Origin: Pyrrhosoma nymphula
Lineage: Eukaryota; Arthropoda; Insecta; Odonata; Coenagrionidae
Reading direction: 5' to 3'
Length of the DNA: 64,000 nucleotides
NCBI GenBank assembly: GCA_963573305.1
Contig: OY754337.1
Coordinates: 48,869,164-48,933,163, forward strand
This document shows positions 1 through 11,574 of this stretch, piece by piece. A program made the position numbers and the translations under genes. The notes under the pieces were generated by a model. It was given only the letters and a program-made list of their open reading frames with translations, did not search any database and had not been told where the DNA came from. Within the stretch, counting starts at the first letter, position 1, and every line of letters begins with the position of its first letter.

Positions 1-1892
1 CACTTTTTATACTTTTTGCAGCTATTGTACAACACATCGTGGATAAATATAATGCAAGTGGAATAAGTCGTCTTGAATTATAAACACAAGTACTCGCTTG
101 GCGTCCATCAGAGTTGAAAACATGTAAAGGTTAAATATTATTACCTTCCTTGAAAAACCTCGCCCAATAATATTAAAAAATGGGAGGAATAGTTGATATA
201 GGAAGGTGGATGGACAAAATTGAATGTAAAAAACTGAATGTCGTACACCAGGACCCCCACGATTGCTGAAGGGTTAGGTGAATTCAAAGAAGGCCATTTA
301 TAGGGTGATACGTGTGTCCTACCGGAAGAAGGGTTTCGTTTCACCATACTGAGCGAACAGACCGCCAACAAGATCCTTCCTCGACGGAGGAGGCGAAGGA
401 TAAAAGGCCTAAGGGCACTGGAGGTGAGGAGTAGATTGGGGGGAAAGGAGCATGGAGGGGGGATTTAAAAGGGCTCTTCAGGGGCTGCAAGGGTAAGCGC
501 TTGGGAAGATTCTAAAAGCTAAATGTGGTGGGCGCATCATTGAAAGCGGGAAGAACCCACTCGAGAACTCAGGAGCCAAGGGAAGCGTCTGAAAGAGGAG
601 AGAGAGAAACATCTACCGGAAAGGAAGTCAACCAAATTAGGTGATTGTTTCCACTTAAACAGCGGAAACGGCGAATCTTCAGATTTTTCCTTCATTGCGC
701 TGATCCGGCGGTCGAGAGAAAGGAAAAAAGAGACTCAATTTGAAAATGATTTCCTGGCCTAATGAGAAATGGAAAAAAGGAAGGAGGAAAAAAGATATTT
801 AGTGGTTAGGATGTTGGACGTGAGCAGGGATGAGAAATCGGACTGGGAATTACCGACACTACCACTTCATTGCCAGGTTATCAGTTAACAGAGGCAAACT
901 TGGAAACTCTTTGAAGGATAGTTTACTGTGAGTTTCATTTCCTCTAGAGTGATTAATGTCGTGTAGAGGGACTCGCAATCAGCAATCAAAACAGCCTAGC
1001 AATTCATTAAGGCTTCCGTATTGGAGGACAAGCGCTGAATTAGTCAACAAAACTAATGAAATGCTCAGGAACAGGATTTTGGCGAGTTGTAATCACCTCA
1101 TGTACATCATCACCGTGGACAGCAAGGGTTCTATTTAGAAATAAACTGAGGTATTCGCGTGTTCCTACTCACAAAATTTAAGGGCTAAACATTTTTCAAA
1201 TCCATTTATTATTATTATAATACTTGATATACTTATTGAGGCTGGTTTATGCAAGTGGTTATAAATCTTGTTTTTGCTCAATGCTTAACTTTCATCATAG
1301 GTCAGAATATCATTTCCCCTACCCAATAAATTATTAAATAACAATTCAATTCCCCAAATCAATAAAACACGAATATTTAAGAATCGGTTTTGAGCTGTGG
1401 TATTAAATAAACTTTATTGAACAACACTGAAAAAATTAGAATGCTGCTGATTATACATAATCTAAGGAGCATTAATTTTGTTGAATTGTATTCCTGATTC
1501 CTTCTAAACCTCCCTAATTCCCCCATCCCCCTCTACTTAAACTTTTATAACTGCATACGACTGCATCCTTACATGACTGATTTCTCGGAACACGATCAAA
1601 TCCTGGAGAGATTTCATCATTTTCATATAGGTATAAAGTAAATATCCAACCTTTTTCTCGGAAAATAGAAACATTAGTCTCAGACAACTTTCACTGGGGT
1701 ATCGAGTCCAATGGAGTGATAATTAATGGTTCCATTGCTTTTAAAGGCTTCTCTGTCCAAGTTAACTTTTTTTATGGATTCACATCAAACCTTTAAGCAG
1801 CAGCCGGAATTGATAATTTTTACTGCTAATTTTGGATTTTCATTCAAGTTGACGAAAAGAGATTCTGATTTCTGACTCTTAGAGCAGAGGTT
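1..1892. other. No gene recognised
   Basis: Purine-rich between about 370 and 800, AT-rich after 1140. Short open frames at 141-371 (minus) and 956-1138 (plus) match nothing known. Confidence 0.5.
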
Positions 1893-1975
1893 GTAATGGA
1901 GATCGAACTCATATCTTAGGAAACAAAGACTTTCAGCGCTTCCAAATATAGGGCGCTACCTCTGGACCAGGGGAC
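1893..1975 (-). mobile_element. Possible tRNA-derived SINE remnant
   Basis: On the minus strand GGTCCAGAGGTAGCGCCCTA and, about 35 bp later, GAGTTCGATCTCC look like box A and box B. It abuts the repeat at 1964-2053. Confidence 0.45.
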
Positions 1976-2053
1976 CCCAAAGTCGATATAGACTCACAGG
2001 GATCGATGGAAAAAAGGTTATAAAAACCACTTATAGTATAATAAATAGCAAGT
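1964..2053. repeat. Interspersed repeat, copy 1
   Basis: GGGACCCCAAAGTCGATATA then GATCGATGGAAAAAAGGTTA, AAAACCACTT and ATAATAAATAGC, in the same order as at 44786-44937. Confidence 0.6.
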
Positions 2054-3019
2054 TAAGGTGGTATGGATATTATACATCTCATAGAAAACATGTCGTAAAA
2101 GTGCGAATATAGAGAGGTGTTTTTGACACCTTTGAAAGATAATTTCTCTCTATACTGGAGACTTACTGCTTTAACAACAAAAATATGCATTACTTGTCTA
2201 CGCACGCGTTTCAGCGCGTCTATTTAATATGCCAATAATTGCCTGTTATCCGGGCGTTCATTTCACGATGCTACATTGCACATATATACACTAGAAAAGC
2301 ATCTAGAGGAGAAAATTAAGGACAGATCAGATATTAATAGGAATAATTCAATTCATTCTTATTTCGTAAATTTAATTTCAAAATAGCTGAGGTCGTACTA
2401 CATTTAGGATCGCATAATGCTTGAGCTAGATAGGCAATAACAATAAAATTTGCTGGGATGAAGCATGAGTACCGGAGAATGAGCTAAGAGTGATGAAGCA
2501 AAATAAGCATAAAACTCATGAGCCAAAATAAAAAATCTAACGAACGTCATAGCAACATAATTCATTCGGTAATTAAAAGGAATAAATAAGGAAGCAAATT
2601 AGACCGAGATGGCGTCTTTTAAGTCTTCTCAGTTTTTTAATCATTAATTGCTTTTTACAGACAAAAAAATTATCCTTTAATAGTAATCTTATTGGACATC
2701 AATACGATACCCGTTTTGCTGACCATTATTTTGATGGTTCCATTATTATTTTTTTTTACCATTATGCTCACAGAAAAGTATATTTTCACAGATCTATCGT
2801 TAACGTAGAAATTACATTTTTCTGCAATAATATTACTTTTATACATCTATGAAAATGATTATTTATGTATTAATAAAATTATTTACCGGTTAAGGTTGGT
2901 TGAAATAAATTAGAGTGTAAAAACCCAATATTTTTACAGGAGCAGGTCTCTATATCGTTACACGATTTACTTCTCCAACTCGATATATTTCCTAACTCTC
3001 TTTATTCCGTCAATAAAGC
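2054..3019. other. AT-rich, nothing recognised
   Basis: No open frame of note and no inverted ends found. Confidence 0.5.
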
Positions 3020-3420
3020 CTATTGTCTTTCTTCCCCTTCCCCTTTAACTCAAAATACTCTATTATATCACCACCATCAGGATCCCCTGGCCTCTCATCT
3101 GTTCCAATCACCTTCTCTGCCTTCTTAACTCTTCCAGAAGTTTCCTCTCCTCCCTCACTATACCAAGCACTTCTTGTTCGCCTTCCGTTCCGTCCACTGC
3201 ACTTTCTCCATTCACATCCAAACCCATATCTCGAACGCCTGCTACCTATTTTTATCCTATTTCCTCAGACTTAAAGTATTTACGCCATTTAATACCGCAC
3301 TTTCTATGGGACTCTTAGCCAATTTTTTATTTACCTTCTTACACAAGGGATCCATCATTAATTCTCTCCTCTTTGTGAACTTCTCCTTTGATAACGCCAT
3401 TCTCCACAACTTTATCTAAA
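3020..3420 (-). mobile_element. RTE-like LINE fragment (C-terminal domain)
   Basis: On the minus strand SAVLNGVNTLSLRK, QAFEIWVWM and MEKVQWTERKANKKCL can be read with a few stops. This is the conserved ETWTL...AFE-x-W-x-W...WTER region of RTE/BovB-type C-termini. The copy is old and non-functional. Confidence 0.65.
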
Positions 3421-4180
3421 ACGATTCCATTTAAATTTTAAATAGCAAGCAAGTTTTGGGAGACATTTATTTTTGGCAATGGTGCGGTGTTTTTCAATAC
3501 TCTTCTGAAAGCACATAGCAGATTTGCAACTTTATTACTTCCGTTACGATATGAACGTTATTTTTTTTAGCCCTATACCGTTTTTTTGAGTTGTTAAAAT
3601 ATGGCACCCGATTGCCTCGTCGCGAGGAAATAGTACTCCTCAAAGCGCAGGTTCCACTACAATATGCCCAAATATCCTTCCGCGCAGCTACAAACGCAGC
3701 TCTGTGTGTCTCTCCTCGCCGCAGCAAGATTACATCCTCGTGCTGTGGAAGCCTTATAGAGGCTTAATTGCGAGAGAAATCTCTCTCAAGCTCTACACTA
3801 TGTGCGGATTCCCTTTTGCCTTGGCGAGGCGAGGCGGGGGGACCGTGAGAGTCCTCCTGGAGCAGACTATGCCGCCTCGTCTCCCGCCCGCCAATCGATA
3901 GGACTGTCCTCCGCCGTGCAATGGAGCGTTCAGAGAGAGAGGCCTCCACGCTCCCACGGCTCCGCTTTGCTCATGCTCCCTCACTTCATGCTCGAGCAAA
4001 TCGTCCGACGGGAGAGAAAGAGTTTGAGATACGGACACCCACCTCCTGCACCACCCAACCCCACCCGACACACTCTTTGACCTTGAAGCGCCAATCCCCT
4101 CACCTAAAACACCCACCGATTGGAGCAAAATAAATAAACTCGCCCAAAGCGTCCCTTACAATCGGAACCGACTATAGTTC
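3421..4180. other. CpG-rich patch without a recognised gene
   Basis: Between about 3600 and 4130 the sequence is GC- and CpG-rich, unlike its surroundings, and overlapping open frames exist on both strands (3793-4128 minus, 3802-4080 plus). No domain is visible. It could be a promoter or first-exon region, or an old transposon part. Confidence 0.35.
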
Positions 4181-4759
4181 ACCCTGATGGAAATTTATCT
4201 ATAGGAATTACCTGGAACATAGGGATAGACAAGGAAAAAATTGAACATTCCTCAGAAAAAAATACTTTTCTAAGGAAATGCTCTTACACTCTCGGGAATT
4301 TTTCCCTAGAACTTTTTTTCCTTAGAAATAACAGACGTCGGTCAGTAAGTTCCCTGTAAAAAAATGCTACTTTAGGGAAAACCTTCAGACTTAGGAAAAT
4401 TACACCAGCAATTGTAAGGAGTGCAGTGTACAGTGCATGGAGCGAATGACTACAAAGGAAAAAATACATAGGTATTCATAAAAATATATTCTGTATAGTT
4501 TCATCTATACAAACATAGAGTAATCACAATTAATTATAATGAGATTAACGAAATATTTTTCAATAAAAAAATATGTGCATACATCATAAATGTATCTCTC
4601 CATGTCAACTATATTTGTTGTAAAATAAATATATTGTAAGCCACTGCAAGCCACATTCAAAAACATTTCCCATGGAAAATTCTAGGGAAATAATTCCCTA
4701 GAGGTATATTTTCTATGAAAAATGGGGGTTCAATTATCTAGAAATTTTTCCGACAGGGT
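4181..4759. mobile_element. 579-bp MITE-like element
   Basis: Ends ACCCTGATGGAAATTTATCT and, inverted, ACCCTGTCGGAAAAATTTCT. The interior is rich in short inverted motifs around TTCCCTAGAA and TCTAGGGAAA. It is non-coding. Confidence 0.65.
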
Positions 4760-6174
4760 TGCCACTCCCTCAACAACAATTTAAGATGGCTCGGGGTGGA
4801 AGCTAATCTATGGGACGTATAGTTTGAGTGCGCTTTAAACTTGCTACTCATTATGCATGTGATTTTGATAACCTTTTTCCTCTACAGATAAGAATAATAT
4901 TTTAGATGAACAAATACTTATTATTTACACAGTGTTTTAAACAATTTTTTTACAACCAAATGAAGCGTTTTTCGCGTTTAAAGGAACACAAAAGTCGTTC
5001 CTTCAGTTCAAATAATTTCATAGAATTATTTCACTAGCTTGTCATTAAGTATAGGCATGGTCAATCGTATTTTTATTTACTTCTATAAACAGTTCATCAA
5101 TGTAGACAGATATTTCTATATACAATCCAGTAATAGAATTTATTATATCTAACAACAGAGTCGACCATAGTTTGTATGGTCCCTCAAAACTATTTATAGT
5201 GCCTGGAGCAGTAATCATGGGTCATAAACAGTGCACCTTAAATAATTTTTTAAGTAAGTCAAAAAATATATTCTAGGACCACACTTAATTTTATAAAATC
5301 TGTTTATATCGTGGGGATTCACCATAAATTCAGCAATGTGAATGAAACATGTATTATATTTTACATACTTCACTTAAATTGAAGCGTGATATGACTCGAG
5401 TTTTCGCCAGGGTATTCGAAACTTTGGCCAAAATTAAACTTAAGCATGCTTTTTCGAATATTTGACTCGGCATGACACCTTAAAATTTGGTAGCAACAAT
5501 AATAACAATATGAAATGTAATATTTCGTGTTAAGTAGAAAATCTGCAAGGATTTGATCGAATTATTACATAATATACCTTATGTACCTTAAGGATACGTG
5601 TTAAAATAGTATTGAATTGCCAAAAAATCGACATGCAATTTTTTCAGTAATATATATAAATATCACGTATAAAACGATGTATGTAAAGTTTCTGTCAAAT
5701 CTGTGCGCAGACAAAAATTAATCCAACCACCATAAGAAGTTTTATGCGGCAATATTCATTCAATCAAAATCTGCGTTATGATTTATAAATGTTTAATTAA
5801 TTCTTACAAACATAATTAACGCTTTTTTTACTGTACAAATTACGCCTAATTTTGTGCACTACGATTATATTTATGATTAAATTAGCTTCCTTCTTCCAGG
5901 AGAAAATTTTACTAGTATGCACATGCTGTAAAACTGAAATATAATTTAAAATTATTAAAAAAATTATAAATATTATTGAAATATGAAAATAAAGTCGCTT
6001 TTCAACAGTTCAGAACTTCTTTTGCAAAAATGGAAAACAATTGGAGTTGATACTCTAGTCACTCCTAATATAATTCGCCATGGTGGGAAGATAACCGCCA
6101 CCGTAAGATTAAGCCACGCCAGAAAACGTTGCTTGCAATCCCGCACTTAGAACCTCAGTCTTCCGCGTAGGTTG
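4760..6174. other. AT-rich, nothing recognised
   Basis: Long AT-rich tract with no reading frame or repeat end identified. Confidence 0.5.
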
Positions 6175-6409
6175 TTCAATTCTATTTTACTCCTTATTTT
6201 ATTGCTCACAAAATTCGTTGTTTCACCAAGTGTGGTCTATCTGTATTGCCCAATTCTTCCTAATACTGCTCCATATGATATCCTCAGCTATTATTCTTCT
6301 GTACGTTTTCCCTTTTCTGATTCTATCTGCCCATTTGATCTCCAGCATCCATTACATGCGCCAACTTTCAAAAGCATCTATTTTCTTCTGTTCCGGCTTT
6401 CCAATGGTG
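6175..6409 (-). mobile_element. RTE-like LINE fragment, cut by a MITE
   Basis: On the minus strand KKIDAFESWRM and, in another frame, IKWADRIRKGKR resemble the AFE-x-W...KWTDKIRNEE region of the same LINE family. It is degenerate and ends where the 6410 MITE begins. Confidence 0.5.
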
Positions 6410-6622
6410 TAGGTGTAGCGAAACTTGGTGGCACTCGCTTGTGAAGATTGTGACTTAAAGGAGAGGAAAGCAAACATGAGATGTGGGTTGAAGCGGCCGA
6501 GCATTTTTCCAGAGGACCCTGTGGGACTCCTTCGATAACTTTGCCAGCTCATCAACGCTTGGTTTACGGTCTGTGTCCTCTAATCATCCACTGTTTAGTG
6601 CCACCAAGTTTCGCTATACCTA
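6410..6622. mobile_element. 213-bp MITE
   Basis: Terminal inverted repeats of about 25 bp: TAGGTGTAGCGAAACTTGGT at the left and TAGGTATAGCGAAACTTGGT inverted at the right, both continuing GGCAC. It has no coding capacity. If the outer TA is the target duplication, a Tc1/mariner-type mobiliser is possible. Confidence 0.75.
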
Positions 6623-7260
6623 TGCACACATCTGAGTCATAAAAATCAGCACTCTACATTAATGATTCAGGCACTCCTTTCATATTCCTAATCCTATTTT
6701 CTTTGTACACATTCCAGAGGATGATGAAGTATGTTTTGTTCACATGCAGGAGCATGCGTGTAGGTCATTAATGCTGAAACGGTTCCCACGAGTCGGTTCC
6801 AATAAAGGGCAATTGCCATATTGCGGTGATGAATTCTCCAGCTGAAGACATATTAATCCCCCCGCGTCACTCAGATGCACAAAACAGAACTTTTAATTTA
6901 GAATGCTTTCTCCTTTTTGAACCCGAGTGGAGGTTAATATCGCTGGAAAAAAGAACTTCTCCCAACTCGCGGCTCAAGCCTGCAACCAAAAAGCCCGAAG
7001 CAATTAAGTTTCGTCCAGCTGACAAACAGGGATCAGAACTAACTTGCTCGCGTGGATACTGGTCGTGGAATACATCGAGAGGTATATCCCGTTTCAGGGG
7101 AAATGCATGCATGAATACTCATCTCTATTTTCTCTTTCGGCGAAGTCAGAGTAAACAAAATTAAATTCTCGACGATAGGCCGGTATAGCTGACTCGGATT
7201 TAATTATATCCTCCTTACTGCCATACCCTTGCATACATATTTTAGCTACAGGCACACTAA
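6623..7260. other. No gene recognised
   Basis: Overlapping frames of 112 (plus) and 81 (minus) codons at 6826-7164 are hydrophilic and without a known motif. Confidence 0.4.
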
Positions 7261-7395
7261 TGTAGTATGGAACACTACAGAAAAGAAGAAACAGAGGGAT
7301 TGGGCACTCTCTTGAGGCATAATGGGTTTGTGATGAATATAACCGAGGGATAAATAGGGGGAAAGCTCCCTAGAGGAAGGCCAAGGGATAAGTAC
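7261..7395 (+). mobile_element. RTE-like LINE 3' coding fragment (left piece, before the hAT insertion)
   Basis: Degenerate coding sequence in which IGH...LRHNGFVMNITEG and GRPRDKY can be read with frame breaks. This is the C-terminal tail motif of an RTE/BovB-type non-LTR retrotransposon seen at several other places in the window. It is interrupted at 7395 by the hAT element and resumes at 10934. Confidence 0.7.
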
Positions 7396-7685
7396 TAGGG
7401 TGTCCCAAAAAAATCGAAGTCGTTTTTTTGGAACGCATACCCTCTTAATTTATTTATACAGTGTCAAAACAATTGTAAATAAAATTTTATATACGTAGGA
7501 CCTCGGAAACCCGTGCCGACTTGTATTAAAACATGTCAGTACTTGCGAAGTAAGGCGCCGCGGCAAACCTTCCATATGATAACCCTCCGGTGACTGATGC
7601 AGCAGTTTAACCTGAATATAATTTTTTTTAAGTGATGGGAAACTAATATATGATGTTTGAACTTGGTCTGGTGACTGGTATTATG

Positions 7686-7970
7686 GCTGGTTTTTTTTAT
7701 AACCAAGAAATACAAAGTATGCCGCACGGAGTGCGGCGGCGCGCCCAACGAAGGGTCCCACCGCAAGAAACGCACCAAAACCCAACACCTCAAGTTTGAA
7801 CGCCCGAACGGAACTGACAATGAGATGGTAAGCACACAATAACTGCCACAATGTGTACAAATAAGACGAAGTACAAATGGCTAGACTCACAGGTAGCGCA
7901 CTCTACAGTTTTTTTGATAATAATGAAATACAAAGTATGTCGCACGGAGTGCGGCGGCGCGCCCACCGGT
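7686..7970 (+). repeat. Subterminal direct repeat with a GC-rich hairpin inside the hAT element
   Basis: GAAATACAAAGTATG followed by a GC-rich block containing CGCACGGAGTGCGG recurs at about 7706-7747 and 7925-7966. In the first copy CCGCAC-GGA-GTGCGG is a perfect hairpin; in the second the first stem base is changed. The two copies lie in the same orientation about 220 bp apart. Such subterminal repeats often act as transposase binding sites in hAT elements; that role is inferred here. Confidence 0.7.
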
Positions 7971-8297
7971 TAATGCGAATTTAGCGAAAAATGTACTACG
8001 TTGTACAATTGTACATTGTGCAAGGTGTGAAAATAAAGTAATGAGACTGATAGCTTAGATCGGGCAATTCTGTTAACGTGGGACTTGGAGGGGAGCGAGG
8101 GGTGGTAGGTGAACATGTGATACGCTATCAGTGCGAGCTGGAACTCGCTAGAGTCACGTTGGTTGTTCGTAGTGATTGTTTAGTGAAGCAGGTTTTGCTT
8201 GTGCGTTGTGAAAGCGTGTTAACGCGTCGAAGCCATCGATGTGTTTGTGATCACTTGATATTTTTTTAGTAAAAGTATTGTTTTCAATCAGTGAACA

Positions 8298-10659
8298 ATG
8301 GACATGTCAGTGGAATTACGTAGTTCTAAAAAGGGTATATTTTTAATAGGGTGCGTCAAGCATCAAATAAAAGGTTCAAAACTGACTTCTAATGAACAAG
8401 TTCTGGCAGTTTTATTTTATAATATCCGTGAAGTGAATTTAACTGTCAATGAAAGTGCAAATCTCATTATTCGCGAATGTATTATCTTTTGGGAAAAGGC
8501 GCGTATACCTACCAAATCTTTCCCTAATTGTGTGAAGAAACTAGTGAACCTATATCAATTTTGGAGGGAGTTACAAAAAAATGCACAAAAAATCCAAAAC
8601 GTATTTAAGCAGCGCCGACAAGAGTTTGCCAACAACTTAGATAATTTGTTTGACATTGCACACGCCGATGCGCTTCAATAAATGAAAATAGATGAAGACA
8701 GAATCTTCTTACAGCGACAGAGAGAGCCAGGTCGGCCTGGTCACTTAGCTGGAGTGGACAAAAAACTGGCTAATAAAGAGGAAAGGGCGCGCCTCATAAC
8801 TATTGAAGAAGAAAAGCGACGTGCTACATATTTTTCCACGCCACCTCTTTCAACATCATCTTATGAACCGTTACAAAACGACTCATCTTCTGATTTTAAT
8901 GAAAATGACATGCATTTAAAAGAAGATTTTCCAACTCTGATCGAGAACATACAACCCAGAACCAGTAAAACAAATATGCGGAAAAATTTCATCACTCCAA
9001 AATTAGTAGCAGCGCTAGATAGGTGTCAGTTAAGTATGAGAGATTCAGTGTTTATTCTTGAAGCTACCATTGAGGCACTTAGATATAATACTGATGAATT
9101 TCCTATAAGTAAGTCCTCGATTCAAAGAATTCGTACGGAAAAACGGAAAGAGCGTGCGGAAGCCATAAAAGCTAGTTTTCAAAACGAGGTACCAGATGTT
9201 GTGACTGTTCACTGGGATGGCGAACTGTTGCCTGCTTTAGATGCTCGAAAATCAAAAGAAGAACGTCTTCCAATAGTTATTTCATATGCAAATAAAGAAC
9301 AACTTATTAATGTGCCAAGGTTGGAAAGCTCTTCAGGAAGCGGACAGGCGCAGGCTGTTTGGAACGCGATTGTAGACTGGAATCTCGAAGATAAAGTGCA
9401 AATTCTTTGTTGTGATACTACGGCTTCAAATACAGGTCATATCAATGGTGCCTGTGTGCTTATTGAACAAAAACTTAAAAGAGATATGCTTATTTTTGCT
9501 TGCCGCCATCACGTGTATGAATTGGTGTTAAAAAGCGTGTTCGAAGTAAAAATCAGTCAAGTGACAGCAAATCCCGACATTCCACTCTTCAAAAAGTTCC
9601 GAGATAACTGGAATGGTGTCGATCCAGATAAAGTACAGTGCTATAAAGAAAAGCTCGCATTGCACCTGACTGTTTCCGAAATTGACAATCTCCTTGAGTT
9701 GTACCGAACGTAACTGACCAAAGAAATAGTCAGAGATGACTATCGAGAGTTGATAGAGCTTTCTGTGATATTTTTAGGCGGAGATACACAGAGAAAATTT
9801 AAAATTCGACCTCCAGGTGCCATGCACCAAGCTCGATGGATGGCGAGAGCAATTTATTCCCTAAAAATATCATTACTTAGTGATCAATTCAAAATTACGA
9901 TCAAGGATAAGACAGCGCTGTTAGACGTTTGCCTGTTCATCGTGACATCCTATGTCAAGCCATGGCTCCAATGTATTTTGGCAGTAAAAGCACCTGACCA
10001 AGATTTGTGCTTTTTGAAGTCGATGAGGGCTTATGAAAAAATTGATAAAAGCATCTCAAAAGCAGCTTTACAGAAGATAATCCAGCATTTATGGTACTTG
10101 ACTGATGAAATTTCTGTCTTGTCACTGTTTGACGATGATGTGGATCAAGAAACTAAAGTAAAAATGGTTGAAAATGTAACCAAAGAGAATTTATCAACTC
10201 ATGGCAAACATTACATCCCATCTAAGGAAGAACTTTGTGGTCCATTGTATGGTAAGTTAAATAAGTAAATATTGAAGTTGTTTATTTAGTTTTCTGTTTA
10301 GATCACAATTTTATTAACTGACTTTCTCTTGATATATTTCAGAGAAAAACATCTACGACTTCATTTCAGTCAGAAGCAAGTCATTGTTCGATCGCCTCAA
10401 ATTTGATGACAGTTTTCTCCACGAATGTCCTGCTACGTGGTCAAGTAATGCTTCATTTCAAGAAGCCAGAAAGAAGGTTTCAACGTTGAGGGCAGTCAAC
10501 GATGCAGCTGAAAGAGCGATCAAGTTGATCCAAAACTTTCACGGTGTAATCACGGTGGAGGAGGAACAAAAGCAATTTTTGTTACCTTGCGTACAAGAAC
10601 ACCGGAAGATTTATCCTGACTGCAAAAAGCAGACTTTAAAAAGAAAATTTAAAGAATAA
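8298..10659 (+). pseudogene. hAT-like transposase, interrupted by two stop codons
   Basis: Three open segments lie in one frame: 8298-8678, 8682-9710 and 9714-10251. They are separated only by TAA codons at 8679 and 9711. A 91-bp intron follows (10252-10342, GTAAGT...TTTCAG), and the frame then continues to a stop at 10659. The start is the ATG after a long leader (GTGAACAATGG). In the second segment, HWDGEL gives a candidate first aspartate (residue 179) and CCDTTASNTG the second (residue 245). CRHHVYEL (residues 274-281) supplies the C-x2-H typical of hAT transposases. The third segment has WYLTDEISVLSLFDDD, where the last acidic catalytic residue may lie. Role by family: binds element ends and catalyses excision and insertion in the nucleus. 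Assignment rests on the 8-bp target duplication plus these motifs. The protein is diverged from the classic hobo/Ac types. Confidence 0.8.
10252..10342 (+). other. Probable spliceosomal intron in the hAT transposase
   Basis: GTAAGT donor at 10252 and TATATTTCAG acceptor ending at 10342. Removing the 91 bp joins the codon G|AG and keeps the frame from PLY into EKNIYDF. Without splicing the frame ends after seven more codons. Confidence 0.75.
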
Positions 10660-10933
10660 TATTTTTTACTTGTTAAACAGTAAACACGATTTGGGCATAT
10701 TGTTGTTTTATTTAATAAATAAACATTAAGTTCTGGAATCCTTCCATACTAACCCAGGAAAAATTTTCATTTCTCATGTTTGGGATCAAGTCGGCACGTG
10801 TTATCATAATTAAATCGCAGTAATATTTATTATGTGAGTTATTAAGGTCAAACAGAAAAAAACAGAGGGTATGCGTATTTGATTTCGCGAAAAAAAAAAT
10901 TTCCATTATGTCTTGGGACACCCTAATAAGTAC

Positions 10934-10957
10934 ATATACCAAATTAAGACAAAAGTA
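10934..10957 (+). mobile_element. RTE-like LINE fragment (middle piece)
   Basis: Continues the frame from 7395 (IYQIKTK) directly after the hAT target duplication. It is cut again at TA (10956-10957), where the mariner remnant begins. Confidence 0.65.
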
Positions 10958-11488
10958 CGAGGGGCATCCGGAAAGTAGTACCCGTTTTGGAATAAAAAAA
11001 AACTGGTAAATTTAAAGAAATATAGTTTTTTTTATTTGTGAAGAACATACTTTAAACTACTTCTCCACATAGTCACCTCGGAAATTTAAGCATTTGTCAT
11101 AACGTGTGACGAGTTTTTGTATCCCAGCTTCGTACTCCTCTGCCGCCAGTGTATTGAGATATGTAGTCACAGCTGCTTTCAGTTCTTCATCACTTTCAAA
11201 TTTCTTTCCTGCCAAAAAGTCCTTGAGTTTTGTAAACAGATGAAAATCTGAGGGTCCCAAGTCTGGGCTATAGGGTGGCTGGTTGAAAGTTTCCCATTTG
11301 AATTGTTGAACAAGTTGTTCTGTTGTCCGAGCCGTATGAGGCCTGGCATTGTCGTGGAGGAGAATAACGCCGCTCGACAACAATCCTCGCCGTCGATTTT
11401 GAATTTCTCACCGTAATTTCTTCAATGTCGCACAATATGCATTGGCATTTATAGTGTCTCCACGGATCATGAAGTCAATGGTTACATG
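10958..11488 (-). mobile_element. Mariner transposon remnant, truncated or internally deleted
   Basis: The left edge CGAGGGGCATCCGGAAAGTA follows a TA dinucleotide, as for a mariner 3' end read on the minus strand. Coding sequence for the C-terminal part of a mariner transposase follows. Upstream of VTIDFMIRGD (near 11488) nothing more of the transposase can be recognised, and no matching 5' terminal repeat is seen. The piece between 11489 and 11566 could be mariner leader joined by internal deletion, or LINE. Confidence 0.85.
11057..11488 (-). pseudogene. Mariner transposase C-terminal fragment (D34D)
   Basis: The open part (11383-11057) holds LLHDNARPHTA, whose aspartate is the second catalytic residue, and PPYSPDLGPSDFHLF with the third. 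Exactly 34 residues separate the two, the spacing that defines mariner. The end NFRGDYVEK followed by a stop is the natural C-terminus. A frame change at about 11385 separates this from upstream codons reading VTIDFMIRGDTINANAYC. The helix-turn-helix domain and first catalytic aspartate are missing, so it is inactive. Confidence 0.9.
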
Positions 11489-11574
11489 ACAACTGTACAA
11501 AGTTATATGCTTGCCTCATCAAATACAACGTTTTGAATTTTTTCGACGTGTACCGCAGAACTAATAAGAGGCCT

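Larger units (their letters stand above)
7396..10925 (+). mobile_element. hAT-superfamily DNA transposon, full length with broken transposase
   Basis: A 3530-bp element flanked by the exact 8-bp duplication ATAAGTAC (7388-7395 and 10926-10933), as expected for hAT transposons. Its ends are TAGGGTGTCCCAA and the inverted TTGGGACACCCTA. Inversion continues imperfectly inwards: GCATACCCTCT is shared about 45-55 bp in, and GTGCCGACTTG recurs near 7514 and, inverted, near 10790. The inserted element splits an RTE-like LINE reading frame: the host codons read GRPRDKY on the left and continue IYQIKTK on the right once the element is removed. The transposase has two in-frame stops and one likely intron, so this copy cannot make an intact enzyme without readthrough. 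Confidence 0.9.

Noticed and set aside
8298..9713. Interpreting the 127- and 343-codon frames as two host genes
   Set aside because: They are one frame split by a single stop inside an element with terminal inverted repeats and an 8-bp target duplication.
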